Assembly (NCBI RefSeq): GCF_900104055.1
Contig: NZ_FNJQ01000003.1
Span: forward strand, 1 to 64,000
Length of the DNA stretch: 64,000 nucleotides
Origin: Pseudoselenomonas ruminantium
GTDB lineage: Bacteria; Bacillota; Negativicutes; Selenomonadales; Selenomonadaceae
Direction: 5' to 3'
Numbering within the stretch: position 1 is the stretch's first letter; the number at the start of each line of letters is the position of its first letter. The notes under the pieces were generated by a model. The model ran no database searches and was not told where the DNA came from. It worked only from the letters and a program-made list of their open reading frames with translations. The translations under genes and the position numbers were made by a program. Of the stretch, positions 23,252 through 30,937 are shown piece after piece.

Positions 23252-24933
23252 AAGCAAGTGATTTGAGCCGCCGTAATTTTTTGAAGGGCGGTGCGCTGGC
23301 CCTGGCTGGTGCAGCTGTAGCGCCATTTATGGCTGGCTGCGGCAATGGCCGCAAACATGAGATGGATGATGAGGGCAATTTCAAGCAGGAAGATCCGCAG
23401 CCGGATTTCATGAAGCCGCCGGCACCCATTGCGGACAGTCAGATTGTCAGCACGGAAAAGGCGGATGTCGTCATCGTCGGGGCTGGCATGAGCGGCCTCT
23501 GTGCAGCCATTTCAGCGGCGGAGGAAGGCGGCAAGGTCATCGTGCTGGAAAAGACCAATACGGTGAATTTCCGGGGCTATGACTATGCAGCGGTCAATTC
23601 GCGGGTGCAGCAGCAGGTGGGCAATCATTTGGATCCCGTAGATGTTACCCGGGAAATCATGCGTTTTGGTGCCTACAAGCCCAATCAGAAAGTGGTTATG
23701 CAGTGGGTGAAGCACAGCGGCCATGTCAATGACTGGCTGTTGGATATGGCGCTGAAAAAGGGCTGCAAGGTGCAGCATATCTGGACTTATGATGAAATGG
23801 TGGCCGAAGGTGCCACCCTGCCTACCCGTCCCTCCATGACCTTTGTGCTGGAACCGACGCAGGAAGCCATCGAAAAAGCGCCCAAAGGCATGATTGGCGG
23901 CAAGCCGGTTATCGCCATGGCTTATACCCTGTTGTCCACGGCGCAGGATAAAGGCGTAGATCTGCGGTTTAAGCTGCCCGCAGTGCAGTTAGTCCGTGAG
24001 GATGACAACAAGGGCCGGGTGACCGCGGTTATCGCCCAGGATAAAGAGGGCAAATACCATAAGTTCATAGGGGAAAAGGGTATCATTCTCTGTGCCGGGG
24101 ACTACGGCCATGACAAGGAAATGCTCCATTATTACATTCCAAGTGCCGATACGGTCAAGATCAATCTTTATCCCAGTAAGGCCAATACCGGTGACGGACA
24201 TAAGATGGGCATGTGGGTAGGGGCTGCCATAGATGAAGGACCGCATGCGCCCATGTATTTTGACTTTGGCATGGTCAATGCGCCGGGACTGGCGGATTCG
24301 GTCATGCGCCAGCCCTGGCTATCCCTGAACAATTATGGGGAGCGCTTTGCCAATGAGGATGTGCCCTATCCCTTCATTGCCAATGGTGTGCGGCAGGAGC
24401 CGGATTACAGTAAGTGGAATATCTGGGATTCCAAGTGGCCGACCGAGGCTCCGGCCATGCATCAGACGGCCTGCAAGTCGCTCAAGAGCGTTTACCATGA
24501 CCCCAAGCGGCTGCAAAAGCTGATTGATGATGGCGTGGTCAAGTCTGCCAATTCACTAAAGGAACTGGCGCGGCAGATGAACCTGCCCTATGAAAAGGTC
24601 AAGGTGGAGGTGGAGCGCTACAATGAAATGGCGCGCAAGGGCTTTGACGATGATTTCTACAAGCGTAAGGAGTGCCTGACTACGATTGAAAAGCCACCCT
24701 TCTATGCGGCGCATATCTCCATTGCCCTGCTGGTAACCTTGGGCGGTTTGAAGATCAATGAAAACATGCAGGTGCTGGATAAGGAAAAGCATGTGATCCC
24801 CGGCCTTTATGCCGCAGGGAATAATTCCGGCAGTTTCTACGCCAATGACTACTGCATGACCATTATGGGCAACAGCCATGGCCGGGCCTATACCTTCGGG
24901 TATCTGGCGGGCAAGCAGGTTATGAAAGAGTAA
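23248..24933 (+). CDS. Tat-exported flavoprotein reductase (fumarate-reductase-like), candidate hydroxycinnamate reductase
   Basis: 561 aa from ATG 23248. N terminus SRRNFLKGG is a Tat motif and AGC at the end of the hydrophobic part is a possible lipobox, so it is an envelope lipoprotein. FAD-binding GAGMSGLCAAISAAEEG is near residue 80. The fold follows fumarate reductase/urocanate reductase flavoproteins, ending with GLYAAGNNSG and GNSHGRAYTFGYLAG, which replaces the usual GEVTGG-HG-NRLGGN text, so the substrate is not fumarate. With the coupled NapC-type cytochrome it should form a menaquinol-linked respiratory reductase. PadR/padC context suggests reduction of the hydroxycinnamate side-chain double bond. 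Confidence 0.85.
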   Translation: MKASDLSRRNFLKGGALALAGAAVAPFMAGCGNGRKHEMDDEGNFKQEDPQPDFMKPPAPIADSQIVSTEKADVVIVGAGMSGLCAAISAAEEGGKVIVLEKTNTVNFRGYDYAAVNSRVQQQVGNHLDPVDVTREIMRFGAYKPNQKVVMQWVKHSGHVNDWLLDMALKKGCKVQHIWTYDEMVAEGATLPTRPSMTFVLEPTQEAIEKAPKGMIGGKPVIAMAYTLLSTAQDKGVDLRFKLPAVQLVREDDNKGRVTAVIAQDKEGKYHKFIGEKGIILCAGDYGHDKEMLHYYIPSADTVKINLYPSKANTGDGHKMGMWVGAAIDEGPHAPMYFDFGMVNAPGLADSVMRQPWLSLNNYGERFANEDVPYPFIANGVRQEPDYSKWNIWDSKWPTEAPAMHQTACKSLKSVYHDPKRLQKLIDDGVVKSANSLKELARQMNLPYEKVKVEVERYNEMARKGFDDDFYKRKECLTTIEKPPFYAAHISIALLVTLGGLKINENMQVLDKEKHVIPGLYAAGNNSGSFYANDYCMTIMGNSHGRAYTFGYLAGKQVMKE

Positions 24934-25045
24934 GCGTTTATGGGGAAAAGATAAGACATAGACAGAAAAGATAGAGGATTTTACTCCATTCTGTCGAAGT
25001 CAATAGAGGAATATTTTTGTGAGATACTGACAGGAGGTTATGATC

Positions 25046-25447
25046 ATGTCCAATATTGAAAAAGTAAGCGAGTTTCTGGATCAGGCCAAGACCTTTTATT
25101 TCCTGACCACTGACGGCAATCAGCCCAAGGGGCGCCCCTTCGGCTTCCATATGCTGGTGGATGGCAAGCTTTATTTTGGCTGCGGCACGTTCAAGAATGT
25201 GTTCAAACAGCTGACCGCCAATCCCCAGGTGGAGGTGCTGGCGCTTAATGGCGATGAGTTCATGCGCTATGACGGCAGGGCCAAGGTGGTCAAGGATGAC
25301 AAACTGCTGGCCAAGGTGCGGGAGCTCATGCCGCAGATCATGGATATCTATGATAAGAATGGCTGGGAAATGGGGCTGTTCTATCTGGAAGATGGACATG
25401 TGGAAATCCGCGGCATGCTGGATCTGAAGGAAGAATTTGCCGTATAA
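25046..25447 (+). CDS. Pyridoxamine-5'-phosphate-oxidase-like FMN-binding protein
   Basis: 133 aa from ATG 25046 (AGGAGG, 9-bp spacing; ATG 25040 is also in frame). The split-barrel fold is indicated by TFYFLTTDGNQPKGRPFGFH and MLVDGKLYFGCGTFKNVFKQ. Small members of this family bind FMN or F420-like flavins and reduce small molecules or bind nitro compounds. It follows the flavoprotein gene by 112 bp and precedes a terminator. Possible accessory reductase of the phenolic block; inferred from position only. Confidence 0.8.
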   Translation: MSNIEKVSEFLDQAKTFYFLTTDGNQPKGRPFGFHMLVDGKLYFGCGTFKNVFKQLTANPQVEVLALNGDEFMRYDGRAKVVKDDKLLAKVRELMPQIMDIYDKNGWEMGLFYLEDGHVEIRGMLDLKEEFAV

Positions 25448-25460
25448 AGCAACGAGTGGT

Positions 25461-25495
25461 CTGACCGGTCAATTGACTGGTCAGGCTGTTTTTGT
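25461..25495 (+). terminator. Terminator after the FMN-binding protein gene
   Basis: CTGACCGGTCA pairs with TGACTGGTCAG (25461-25484, one G-T pair, tight turn), followed by GCTGTTTTTGTTTT. Confidence 0.75.
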
Positions 25496-25525
25496 TTTGG
25501 CAGGTTATAAAGTTTCATGTCATAA

Positions 25526-25583
25526 TTGACAGGTCAATAGTGTAGTGATATAGTAGGTATGTTTAATATGTAAATAATTACTC
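25526..25583 (+). promoter_or_regulatory. Promoter of the MFS gene with the same architecture as padC
   Basis: TTGACA (25526-25531), 17-bp spacer, TATAGT (25549-25554). The -35 box is the left half of TTGACAGGTCAA. Downstream ATGTAAATAATTAC (25568-25581) repeats the start of the downstream padC and esterase operators (ATGTAAATAA), but the right arm is imperfect. Confidence 0.65.
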
Positions 25584-25603
25584 ATATGGGAAGGATTGAC
25601 TCG

Positions 25604-26791
25604 ATGACTTGTCAAAAACTATGGACACGGAATTTTATCGCGCTGATTGCGGCGAATGGTTTTCTGTTTGCCAGCTTTCACTTTTTGCTGCCGACCATTA
25701 CGGTGTATGCGGCCAGCCTCGGGGCTACGGGAGCGCAGATTGGCCTGATTGGCGGCATTTTCGGTTATTCGGCGATTTTTATCCGCCTGTTTACAGATAC
25801 GGGAGTGAGGGCCTTCGGCAAGAAGAAATGCCTGTATGCGGGACTGCTGCTCTGTGTGGCTTCTGTGCTCGGTTATATGCTGTTTCCCAGCGCTGATGCC
25901 ATTATCTTTGCCCGGGTGATCCATGGTCTGGGCTTTGGGCTTTCCACCACCTTTGCGGCGGCTATTGCGGCGGATGTGATTCCGGCGGCGCGCCGGGGGG
26001 AGGGGATTGGCTACTTTGGCATGGGCAGTACCGTGGCCATGGCGCTGGCACCGGCCTTCGGCCTGTATCTGCTGGCAGAAAGTGCCATCTGGTTGTTCAC
26101 GGCTTCCATTGCCGTCAGCTTGCTGGCGCTGATGATGGCCTATGCCTGCAAGACCAAGGAGGCCGTGACGGAACTGCCCCCGACGCCGCCTCTGCGTTCC
26201 TCCATCCGCAACCGCCTCTGCGAGCACGGCACGGCGGGGCCGTCGCTTTTGACTATTCTCTTTGGTGCAGGCTATGGCAGTGTGAACACCTTTATCGCCA
26301 TGCTGGCAGCGGAGAAATCTGTGGAAAATGCGGGGCTGTTCTTCGTAATTGGCACCTTGTTCGTCTTTATTTCCCGCCCCTTTGGCGGACGGCTACTGGA
26401 TAGGTACGGCGCCTTTGCGGTAGTCCTGCCCGGTGCGGTTTCCTATCTGCTGGCTTTGGGCATCATGATCATGGCCGATTCCCTGACCGGCCTGCTTGTT
26501 GCTTCCGTATTCTATGGCCTGGGTGCCGGAGCGCTTTTGCCGGCACTTTTGACCTGGATGCTCAATATGGTGCGTTCTGACCGCCATAGTGCCGCGAGCG
26601 CCACCTTCTACAATATGCTGGATATCGGCACAAGCACCGGCCTGATCGTTCTGGGGACTTTGGCAGGCAGTGTGGGCTATACCCATATGTTCATGTATGT
26701 GATGGGCATCATGGCCCTGTTCCTGCTGCTGGCTGTTTTCCAATACTATCACCGCTCGGAACAGGTGCTGGCTGAAGCAGAAGAACTGTAA
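25604..26791 (+). CDS. Major facilitator superfamily transporter
   Basis: 395 aa from ATG 25604, preceded by AAGGA at 8 bp; ATG 25586 is in frame but poorly spaced. About twelve membrane helices in two halves with a cytoplasmic loop rich in Pro/Arg around residues 190-210. A motif-A-like GVRAFGKKKCLY follows helix 2 and RPFGGRLLDRYG its counterpart in the second half. The promoter resembles those of padC and the esterase gene, so uptake of phenolic acids or export of vinyl phenols is a reasonable guess. No close functional relative is recognised. Confidence 0.8.
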   Translation: MTCQKLWTRNFIALIAANGFLFASFHFLLPTITVYAASLGATGAQIGLIGGIFGYSAIFIRLFTDTGVRAFGKKKCLYAGLLLCVASVLGYMLFPSADAIIFARVIHGLGFGLSTTFAAAIAADVIPAARRGEGIGYFGMGSTVAMALAPAFGLYLLAESAIWLFTASIAVSLLALMMAYACKTKEAVTELPPTPPLRSSIRNRLCEHGTAGPSLLTILFGAGYGSVNTFIAMLAAEKSVENAGLFFVIGTLFVFISRPFGGRLLDRYGAFAVVLPGAVSYLLALGIMIMADSLTGLLVASVFYGLGAGALLPALLTWMLNMVRSDRHSAASATFYNMLDIGTSTGLIVLGTLAGSVGYTHMFMYVMGIMALFLLLAVFQYYHRSEQVLAEAEEL

Positions 26792-26802
26792 CAATAGCAT
26801 AA

Positions 26803-26852
26803 TGACATCACGCCCCAGAAGCTGTTCGGGAGAAAGCTTCTGGGGCGTGTCA
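26803..26852. terminator. Convergent terminator hairpin
   Basis: ACGCCCCAGAAGCT (26810-26823) / AGCTTCTGGGGCGT (26835-26848), 14 bp perfect, between convergent genes; GTCA/TGAC flanks extend it. No clear T run. Confidence 0.6.
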
Positions 26853-26880
26853 TATCAGGGTGCAGGTCGCAATATGCTTT

Positions 26881-27486
26881 TTAGACTTCGCCATCCTCCA
26901 GAAGCTGCAGTTTCTTTTTCCAGTATCTGGAGTAGATGGCCCCCAGGGGATTGTGGGCGAGCAGGCGGTCTTTTACCACCAGAGTGGTCACAGGGCCGGG
27001 GCAGGCGGCATTGAAGAGGGCATCGTGGCCGACGCAGAGGCCGCAGGAGATAAAAAGCTCCGTGCCTTTGTCGGCCAGAAGCTTAGCCTGGATCTTGGGG
27101 TTGCACATGGCTTCATGGGCAGCTTCGGGCTTGACCTGTTTGAGGTCAAGCTCTTTTTTGTTGAAGCTGCAGGCCTTGCAGCAGACGCTGTAGAATGTAA
27201 ATCCCTGCTGCCGGTAGTAGCGGGCGATGGTTTTCGCTTCGGCATTGAGGCCGATGCAGAAGGCCATGCCCAGTTTCTGATACCCCATGGCTTTGGCAAA
27301 TTCTGCTGTTTCCTGTAAGCGGGTGATATTGCTGTAAAAAGTGCCTTCCACATAGGCAGCGGCCTTCATGATCTGCCTGTCTTCCTCGCTGTAGGCAGAC
27401 AGGATTTCTTCCCGGTCAAGGCCGGTGCAGTTTACGCCCTTGGTATAACAGGCGTGAGTTTGGCAATTCGCACAATCAGCTTTCAT
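26881..27486 (-). CDS. DUF1847-family cysteine-rich protein
   Basis: 201 aa from ATG 27486, with GGAGG 8 bases upstream. Many cysteines: CANCQTHAC near the N terminus, VCCKACSF in the middle, SCGLCVGHD and ACPGPVTTLVVKDR late. This matches the DUF1847 pattern, thought to bind metal or an iron-sulfur cluster. The C-terminal KDRLLAHNPLGAIYSRYWKK segment is also characteristic. It follows the small cytochrome-b-like membrane gene by 63 bp and shares its promoter. Role unknown. Confidence 0.8.
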   Translation of the reverse strand: MKADCANCQTHACYTKGVNCTGLDREEILSAYSEEDRQIMKAAAYVEGTFYSNITRLQETAEFAKAMGYQKLGMAFCIGLNAEAKTIARYYRQQGFTFYSVCCKACSFNKKELDLKQVKPEAAHEAMCNPKIQAKLLADKGTELFISCGLCVGHDALFNAACPGPVTTLVVKDRLLAHNPLGAIYSRYWKKKLQLLEDGEV

Positions 27487-27549
27487 CGATGCAGCCTCCG
27501 TTTTATATATACAAATATTCGACTTCCGGTAAACGGATGTCAATGCGGT

Positions 27550-27795
27550 TCAATCATCCTCGTTTTTGGACTTGAATATGTAACGAGTGGTCATGGCAAT
27601 CCATGCTCTGTGCCAGAGGAGGTGCAAAAGGATGGCCACGGCCATGAGGTAGCCGCTATAGCGATGGATATTGCGAAATGGTGCCCGCCCTTCCCGGCCG
27701 CCTGGGATCAGGTGGAAATCAAGCAGGATGCCGGTAACTAAGCAGGCCAATATGCATAGAAAAAGCAGCCAATCCAAAAAATAATTCTTTTTCAT
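27550..27795 (-). CDS. Small membrane protein, DUF4405/cytochrome b561-like
   Basis: 81 aa with AGGAGG before ATG 27795. Two membrane helices (about 8-27 and 45-65). His residues in FHLIPGG, NIHRYSGY and LLHLLWHRAW lie at helix ends, as in DUF4405 proteins that may bind haem b. It could pass electrons between quinol and a partner, but no partner enzyme is adjacent other than the DUF1847 gene. Confidence 0.7.
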   Translation of the reverse strand: MKKNYFLDWLLFLCILACLVTGILLDFHLIPGGREGRAPFRNIHRYSGYLMAVAILLHLLWHRAWIAMTTRYIFKSKNEDD

Positions 27796-27850
27796 GATAA
27801 ATCCCTCCTGATATAATCATTCCATAGATCTTGCGATAAGTTCTACTCAT

Positions 27851-27882
27851 ATTATCGTTGTAAAAATGAGTTTTGACAAGTT
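27851..27882 (-). promoter_or_regulatory. Promoter of the DUF4405-DUF1847 pair
   Basis: On the minus strand TTGTCA (complement of 27874-27879), 17-bp spacer and GATAAT (complement of 27851-27856). On the plus strand the -35 region reads TTGACAAGTTAT, a partial copy of the TTGACAAGTCAA element. Confidence 0.6.
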
Positions 27883-27914
27883 ATATCGTGTAATTTGGGA
27901 TGGATTCGTGGCAA

Positions 27915-27958
27915 AAAAATCCCCTGCAAAGCTATGTCATAGCTGATGCAGGGGATCT
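27915..27958 (-). terminator. Terminator after the Pro/Gln-rich protein gene
   Basis: On the minus strand ATCCCCTGCA pairs with TGCAGGGGAT, extended by AGCTAT/ATAGCT, then a run of T (complement of 27911-27917). Very stable. Confidence 0.85.
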
Positions 27959-27961
27959 TGC

Positions 27962-28231
27962 TCAGCGCGCCTTAGGCGGCTGCGGTTTTACCGGATTGTT
28001 TTGGCTGGGCTGCGGTTTTTCTGCCTGTGGCTGCTTTACATTCTGCTGCTGTTTGGCCGGTTTCTTCACCTCTTTGTCCGCATTCTGCTGTGGCTGAGCC
28101 TGAGGTGCGTTTACCTGCTGCTGATACTGGATCTGGGCCGGTGCCGGATTGGCATTGGCAACATTGCCGGCAAGGCCTGCGGAGAACGTCGTTGCTGCCA
28201 GTGCGGCAGCAAGCATAAATTTCTTATTCAT
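27962..28231 (-). CDS. Small secreted Pro/Gln/Lys-rich protein
   Basis: 89 aa. A clear Sec signal peptide (MNKKFMLAAALAATTFSAGL, cleaved near NANANP). The mature 60 residues have no predicted globular fold: repeated Q, P, K and N in low-complexity order (QQNVKQPQAEKPQPSQ). GGGGATT... upstream gives a plausible ribosome-binding site. Such peptides may bind the cell envelope or serve as spacers; no function can be named. Confidence 0.7.
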   Translation of the reverse strand: MNKKFMLAAALAATTFSAGLAGNVANANPAPAQIQYQQQVNAPQAQPQQNADKEVKKPAKQQQNVKQPQAEKPQPSQNNPVKPQPPKAR

Positions 28232-28353
28232 GGAGATAATCCCCTTTCCAAAAAGTAATTCGTCCCTGTGCGATTTCCATGTGCTCTATCTTAACGGGGG
28301 AGTATTAGAATCACTTGAAAAAAACATTATATTTTCATTAAAAAATACAGGGC

Positions 28354-29760
28354 TTAATGCATGGGTTTTAACTTGCCGCCGCCGGGCAGGCGGATGGTCT
28401 TGCCGTTCAGGGCGGGATTGCTGCTCTTGTCATAGTAGATGTTGTGCTTGTTGCTGTTGATGTTTTCAAAGTCCGCAGCTTCATCGCTGATGGTCGTCAC
28501 ATAGGCATCGGCTGTGAGTTCCCAGGTGGCATCTTTACTGAGGGTGATGCCGGCAGCTTCCGCCTGATTGTCTGCATTGATGGTGCCTTTGAAGTCAGCT
28601 GCTTCACCCAAGTTCAGCTTTACCTTGCTGATATTATTGGCCAGGATCTGACCGTTCAAGATCTGCTGTTTGGCATTCAGGGTGAAATCGCCGCCATTCT
28701 TGCCCTCGGCCCCCCAACGGTCACTGGTGACTTTGACCAGCACATCGCCCTGTTGATTGAGGATTGTATTTTCCAAATCAGCTTCAGCCGTGGTATTGGT
28801 GATATAGAACATGGGGCCGTCTGATTGGTTGTTGAGAGTAGAATCCTTGGCCGTGAATTTCGCAATGCCCACATTGGCGTCCCCGGAAAAGCTCTGATAG
28901 AGCATGACACCGTGTTTTACATGACCGGTCAGCACAGCATGGTCGAGGGTAATGGAGTTCTTGCCTTCCACGACGGCAATCTCACTGCCGGTAGCCTCGC
29001 CGACACCATTGGTCAATTGGATATTACCCGTGGAATAGATGCAGGGGCTGCCTTCCCCGGAGGTTTTGATCTTGGCGCCATTGACCAGCACATTGCCCTC
29101 GCCCCGGTCCGTGGCCAAAGCACCGCAGTGTGCTCCTTCGGTCGTGATGTCCACATCCGAAGCCTTGATGGTGCCGCCGTAGGTGGCGTCGAGGCCGCGG
29201 GAGGAGTTGTTTTTGGTATGGATCTTGATGTGCTTGGCCGTAATCTGCGCCTTTTCTCCCGTGGCAAAGATTGCATTGGCGCCGTCAGCGTCTGAGGAAA
29301 GGTTCAGATTCTCGAGTGCAGCCGTGCTGTTGTTGACCAGGATGATGCCGTTCTGGCCCGTGAAATTACTGGCATCCGCACTGGAACTGTCGCCGGTCTT
29401 CGTGAAGTCACCACCGGTCAAAGTCAGATTCGCCCCCTTGCGGACCAGCAGGACGTTTTCATCGGTGTTGGCATTGGTGAGGTTTTGACCGGTCAGATTC
29501 TGATCAGAACCATCTATGATTTTTGTTGCGTTCAATGTGCCGGCATCATTGCTGGCTTCCTGCATCCCACCAAATTTGCCGTCAGGAGGCGGGCCCGGCG
29601 GGAATTGTCCTTCCGGCGGAGCCGGTGGCTGCTGAGAATGGACGGCGGCAGGCTGGCTTACGGCAGCGGCGCTGGCCATAGCCCCTGCGGTTCCCAGACA
29701 GGCAAGGGCCAGACTGGCCGCAATCAGGCATTGCAGATGTTTTCTCTTTATCAATGACAT
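28354..29760 (-). CDS. Secreted beta-helix (adhesin-like) protein
   Basis: 468 aa from ATG 29760, with AGGAG at 8-bp spacing. Signal peptide to about residue 30, then a Pro-rich linker (QQPPAPPEGQFPPGPPPDG), then some 380 residues of short, repeated beta-rich units with patterns like NLTLTGGDFTKTG, ITAKHIKIHTKNNSSRG and TIKASDVDITTEGAHCGAL, as in right-handed parallel beta-helix proteins. No pectinase-type catalytic residues are evident. Probably a cell-surface or secreted protein, maybe carbohydrate-binding. Upstream 150 bp is AT-rich and holds promoters in both directions. Confidence 0.75.
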   Translation of the reverse strand: MSLIKRKHLQCLIAASLALACLGTAGAMASAAAVSQPAAVHSQQPPAPPEGQFPPGPPPDGKFGGMQEASNDAGTLNATKIIDGSDQNLTGQNLTNANTDENVLLVRKGANLTLTGGDFTKTGDSSSADASNFTGQNGIILVNNSTAALENLNLSSDADGANAIFATGEKAQITAKHIKIHTKNNSSRGLDATYGGTIKASDVDITTEGAHCGALATDRGEGNVLVNGAKIKTSGEGSPCIYSTGNIQLTNGVGEATGSEIAVVEGKNSITLDHAVLTGHVKHGVMLYQSFSGDANVGIAKFTAKDSTLNNQSDGPMFYITNTTAEADLENTILNQQGDVLVKVTSDRWGAEGKNGGDFTLNAKQQILNGQILANNISKVKLNLGEAADFKGTINADNQAEAAGITLSKDATWELTADAYVTTISDEAADFENINSNKHNIYYDKSSNPALNGKTIRLPGGGKLKPMH

Positions 29761-29873
29761 GGTAATCACTCCTAATCCAATATGGGTATTATCATAAAGG
29801 ATTAATATTATAGGAGCTTGTGAGTATAGTTAAAATTTAATTAAAAATTTTTTAGGTAAATTTTCTGCCTGCG

Positions 29874-29902
29874 TTGACAAGTCAATAACACCATGTTAAA
29901 GT
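29874..29902 (+). promoter_or_regulatory. Promoter of the ROK regulator gene with TTGACAAGTCAA
   Basis: TTGACA (29874-29879), 17-bp spacer, TAAAGT (29897-29902). The palindrome TTGACAAGTCAA (29874-29885) covers the -35 box exactly as in the padC promoter. A second copy, TTGACTTGTCAA, lies inside the gene at 30449-30460. Confidence 0.65.
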
Positions 29903-29946
29903 ATCTTTATAAAGTTACTTTACAAACATACTTTTCGAGGTTTGAA

Positions 29947-30936
29947 ATGGACAAAAAAGATATACGCAGGGCCAATCTGCAAATACTGCGGCAGGCGCTG
30001 ATGGACTTGGGACAGGCCACGAAGCCGCAGCTGGCTGAGGCTGCAGACTTCAGTGTGGTGACGGTTAATGCTCTGTTGAAAGATCTGGTGAAAACAGGCG
30101 AAGCGGAAGCCGTGGAGGCTGCCGCAGTTCCCGGAGAGGCCGGCGGCCGTCCGGCGCAGCAGTTTGCTTACTGCCGGAACCGGAAACTATTGCTGCTGCT
30201 CTATATGTTTGAGGAGCAGGGGCGGGATAAGCTGGTGCTCGCCGTGGAAAACCTGCTGGGGGAAATCATCTGGCAGAAGGACATGTTCCCCAACGAGATT
30301 ACGGAAGCTGTCCTGTTGACGGAACTGCAGGCCGCTTTAGAGGAATTTCCTAAGGTCAGTCAGGTGCTGTTGGGCATGCCCGGTGTGGAAGCAGCAGGCA
30401 GGATGCTGGTTATTGATTATCCGCAGCTGCGGGATTTGACGTTGACATTTGACTTGTCAAAAAAACTCGGCCTGCCGGTGTATTTTTGCAATGATATCAA
30501 TGCGGCGGTGAGCGGCTACGGCAGGACTTGTGAAAAAGCTGGGCAGGAAACCATCGTGGGGCTGTACTGGCCGCACGGCTATCCGCCGGGAGCGGGGATT
30601 TTGCTGAACGGCAGGCTTTATACCGGCCGGGACGGAATTGCCGGGGAAGTGGGATGCCGCTTTTCCGCAGTTGAGTCTTATCGGGAAGAAAATTTCCCTC
30701 GGTTGGCGGCCGCAGAGATCATCCGGCAGGTGCGGTATTGGAATCCTCATCGTCTAATCATTTACCGGGAGGGAATGACAGAAGACGAACTGGCTGGAAT
30801 CCTGTCGGCCTGTCAAGAGGAATTGCCTCAGGCGCTGCTGCCGCAGGTAGAAATTGGAGTCTCTTTTGCGCAGGATTATGTGCAGGGACTGCAGCAGATT
30901 GGAAGAGAATTGCTTTGCAATGAGGGAGGACGTTAA
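29947..30936 (+). CDS. ROK-family transcriptional regulator
   Basis: 329 aa from ATG 29947 (GAGG at 6 bp; the longer frame from 29893 would overlap the promoter). N-terminal winged helix MDKKDIRRANLQILRQALMD with the recognition part SVVTVNALLKDLVKTG, then a ROK actin-like ATPase fold with NDINAAVSGYG and DGIAGEVGC. The usual glucokinase Zn-motif (HxCxCGxxGC) is not seen. It ends 1 bp before the next gene, so the two are co-transcribed. Ligand probably a sugar or sugar phosphate. Confidence 0.8.
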   Translation: MDKKDIRRANLQILRQALMDLGQATKPQLAEAADFSVVTVNALLKDLVKTGEAEAVEAAAVPGEAGGRPAQQFAYCRNRKLLLLLYMFEEQGRDKLVLAVENLLGEIIWQKDMFPNEITEAVLLTELQAALEEFPKVSQVLLGMPGVEAAGRMLVIDYPQLRDLTLTFDLSKKLGLPVYFCNDINAAVSGYGRTCEKAGQETIVGLYWPHGYPPGAGILLNGRLYTGRDGIAGEVGCRFSAVESYREENFPRLAAAEIIRQVRYWNPHRLIIYREGMTEDELAGILSACQEELPQALLPQVEIGVSFAQDYVQGLQQIGRELLCNEGGR

Positions 30937-30937
30937 G

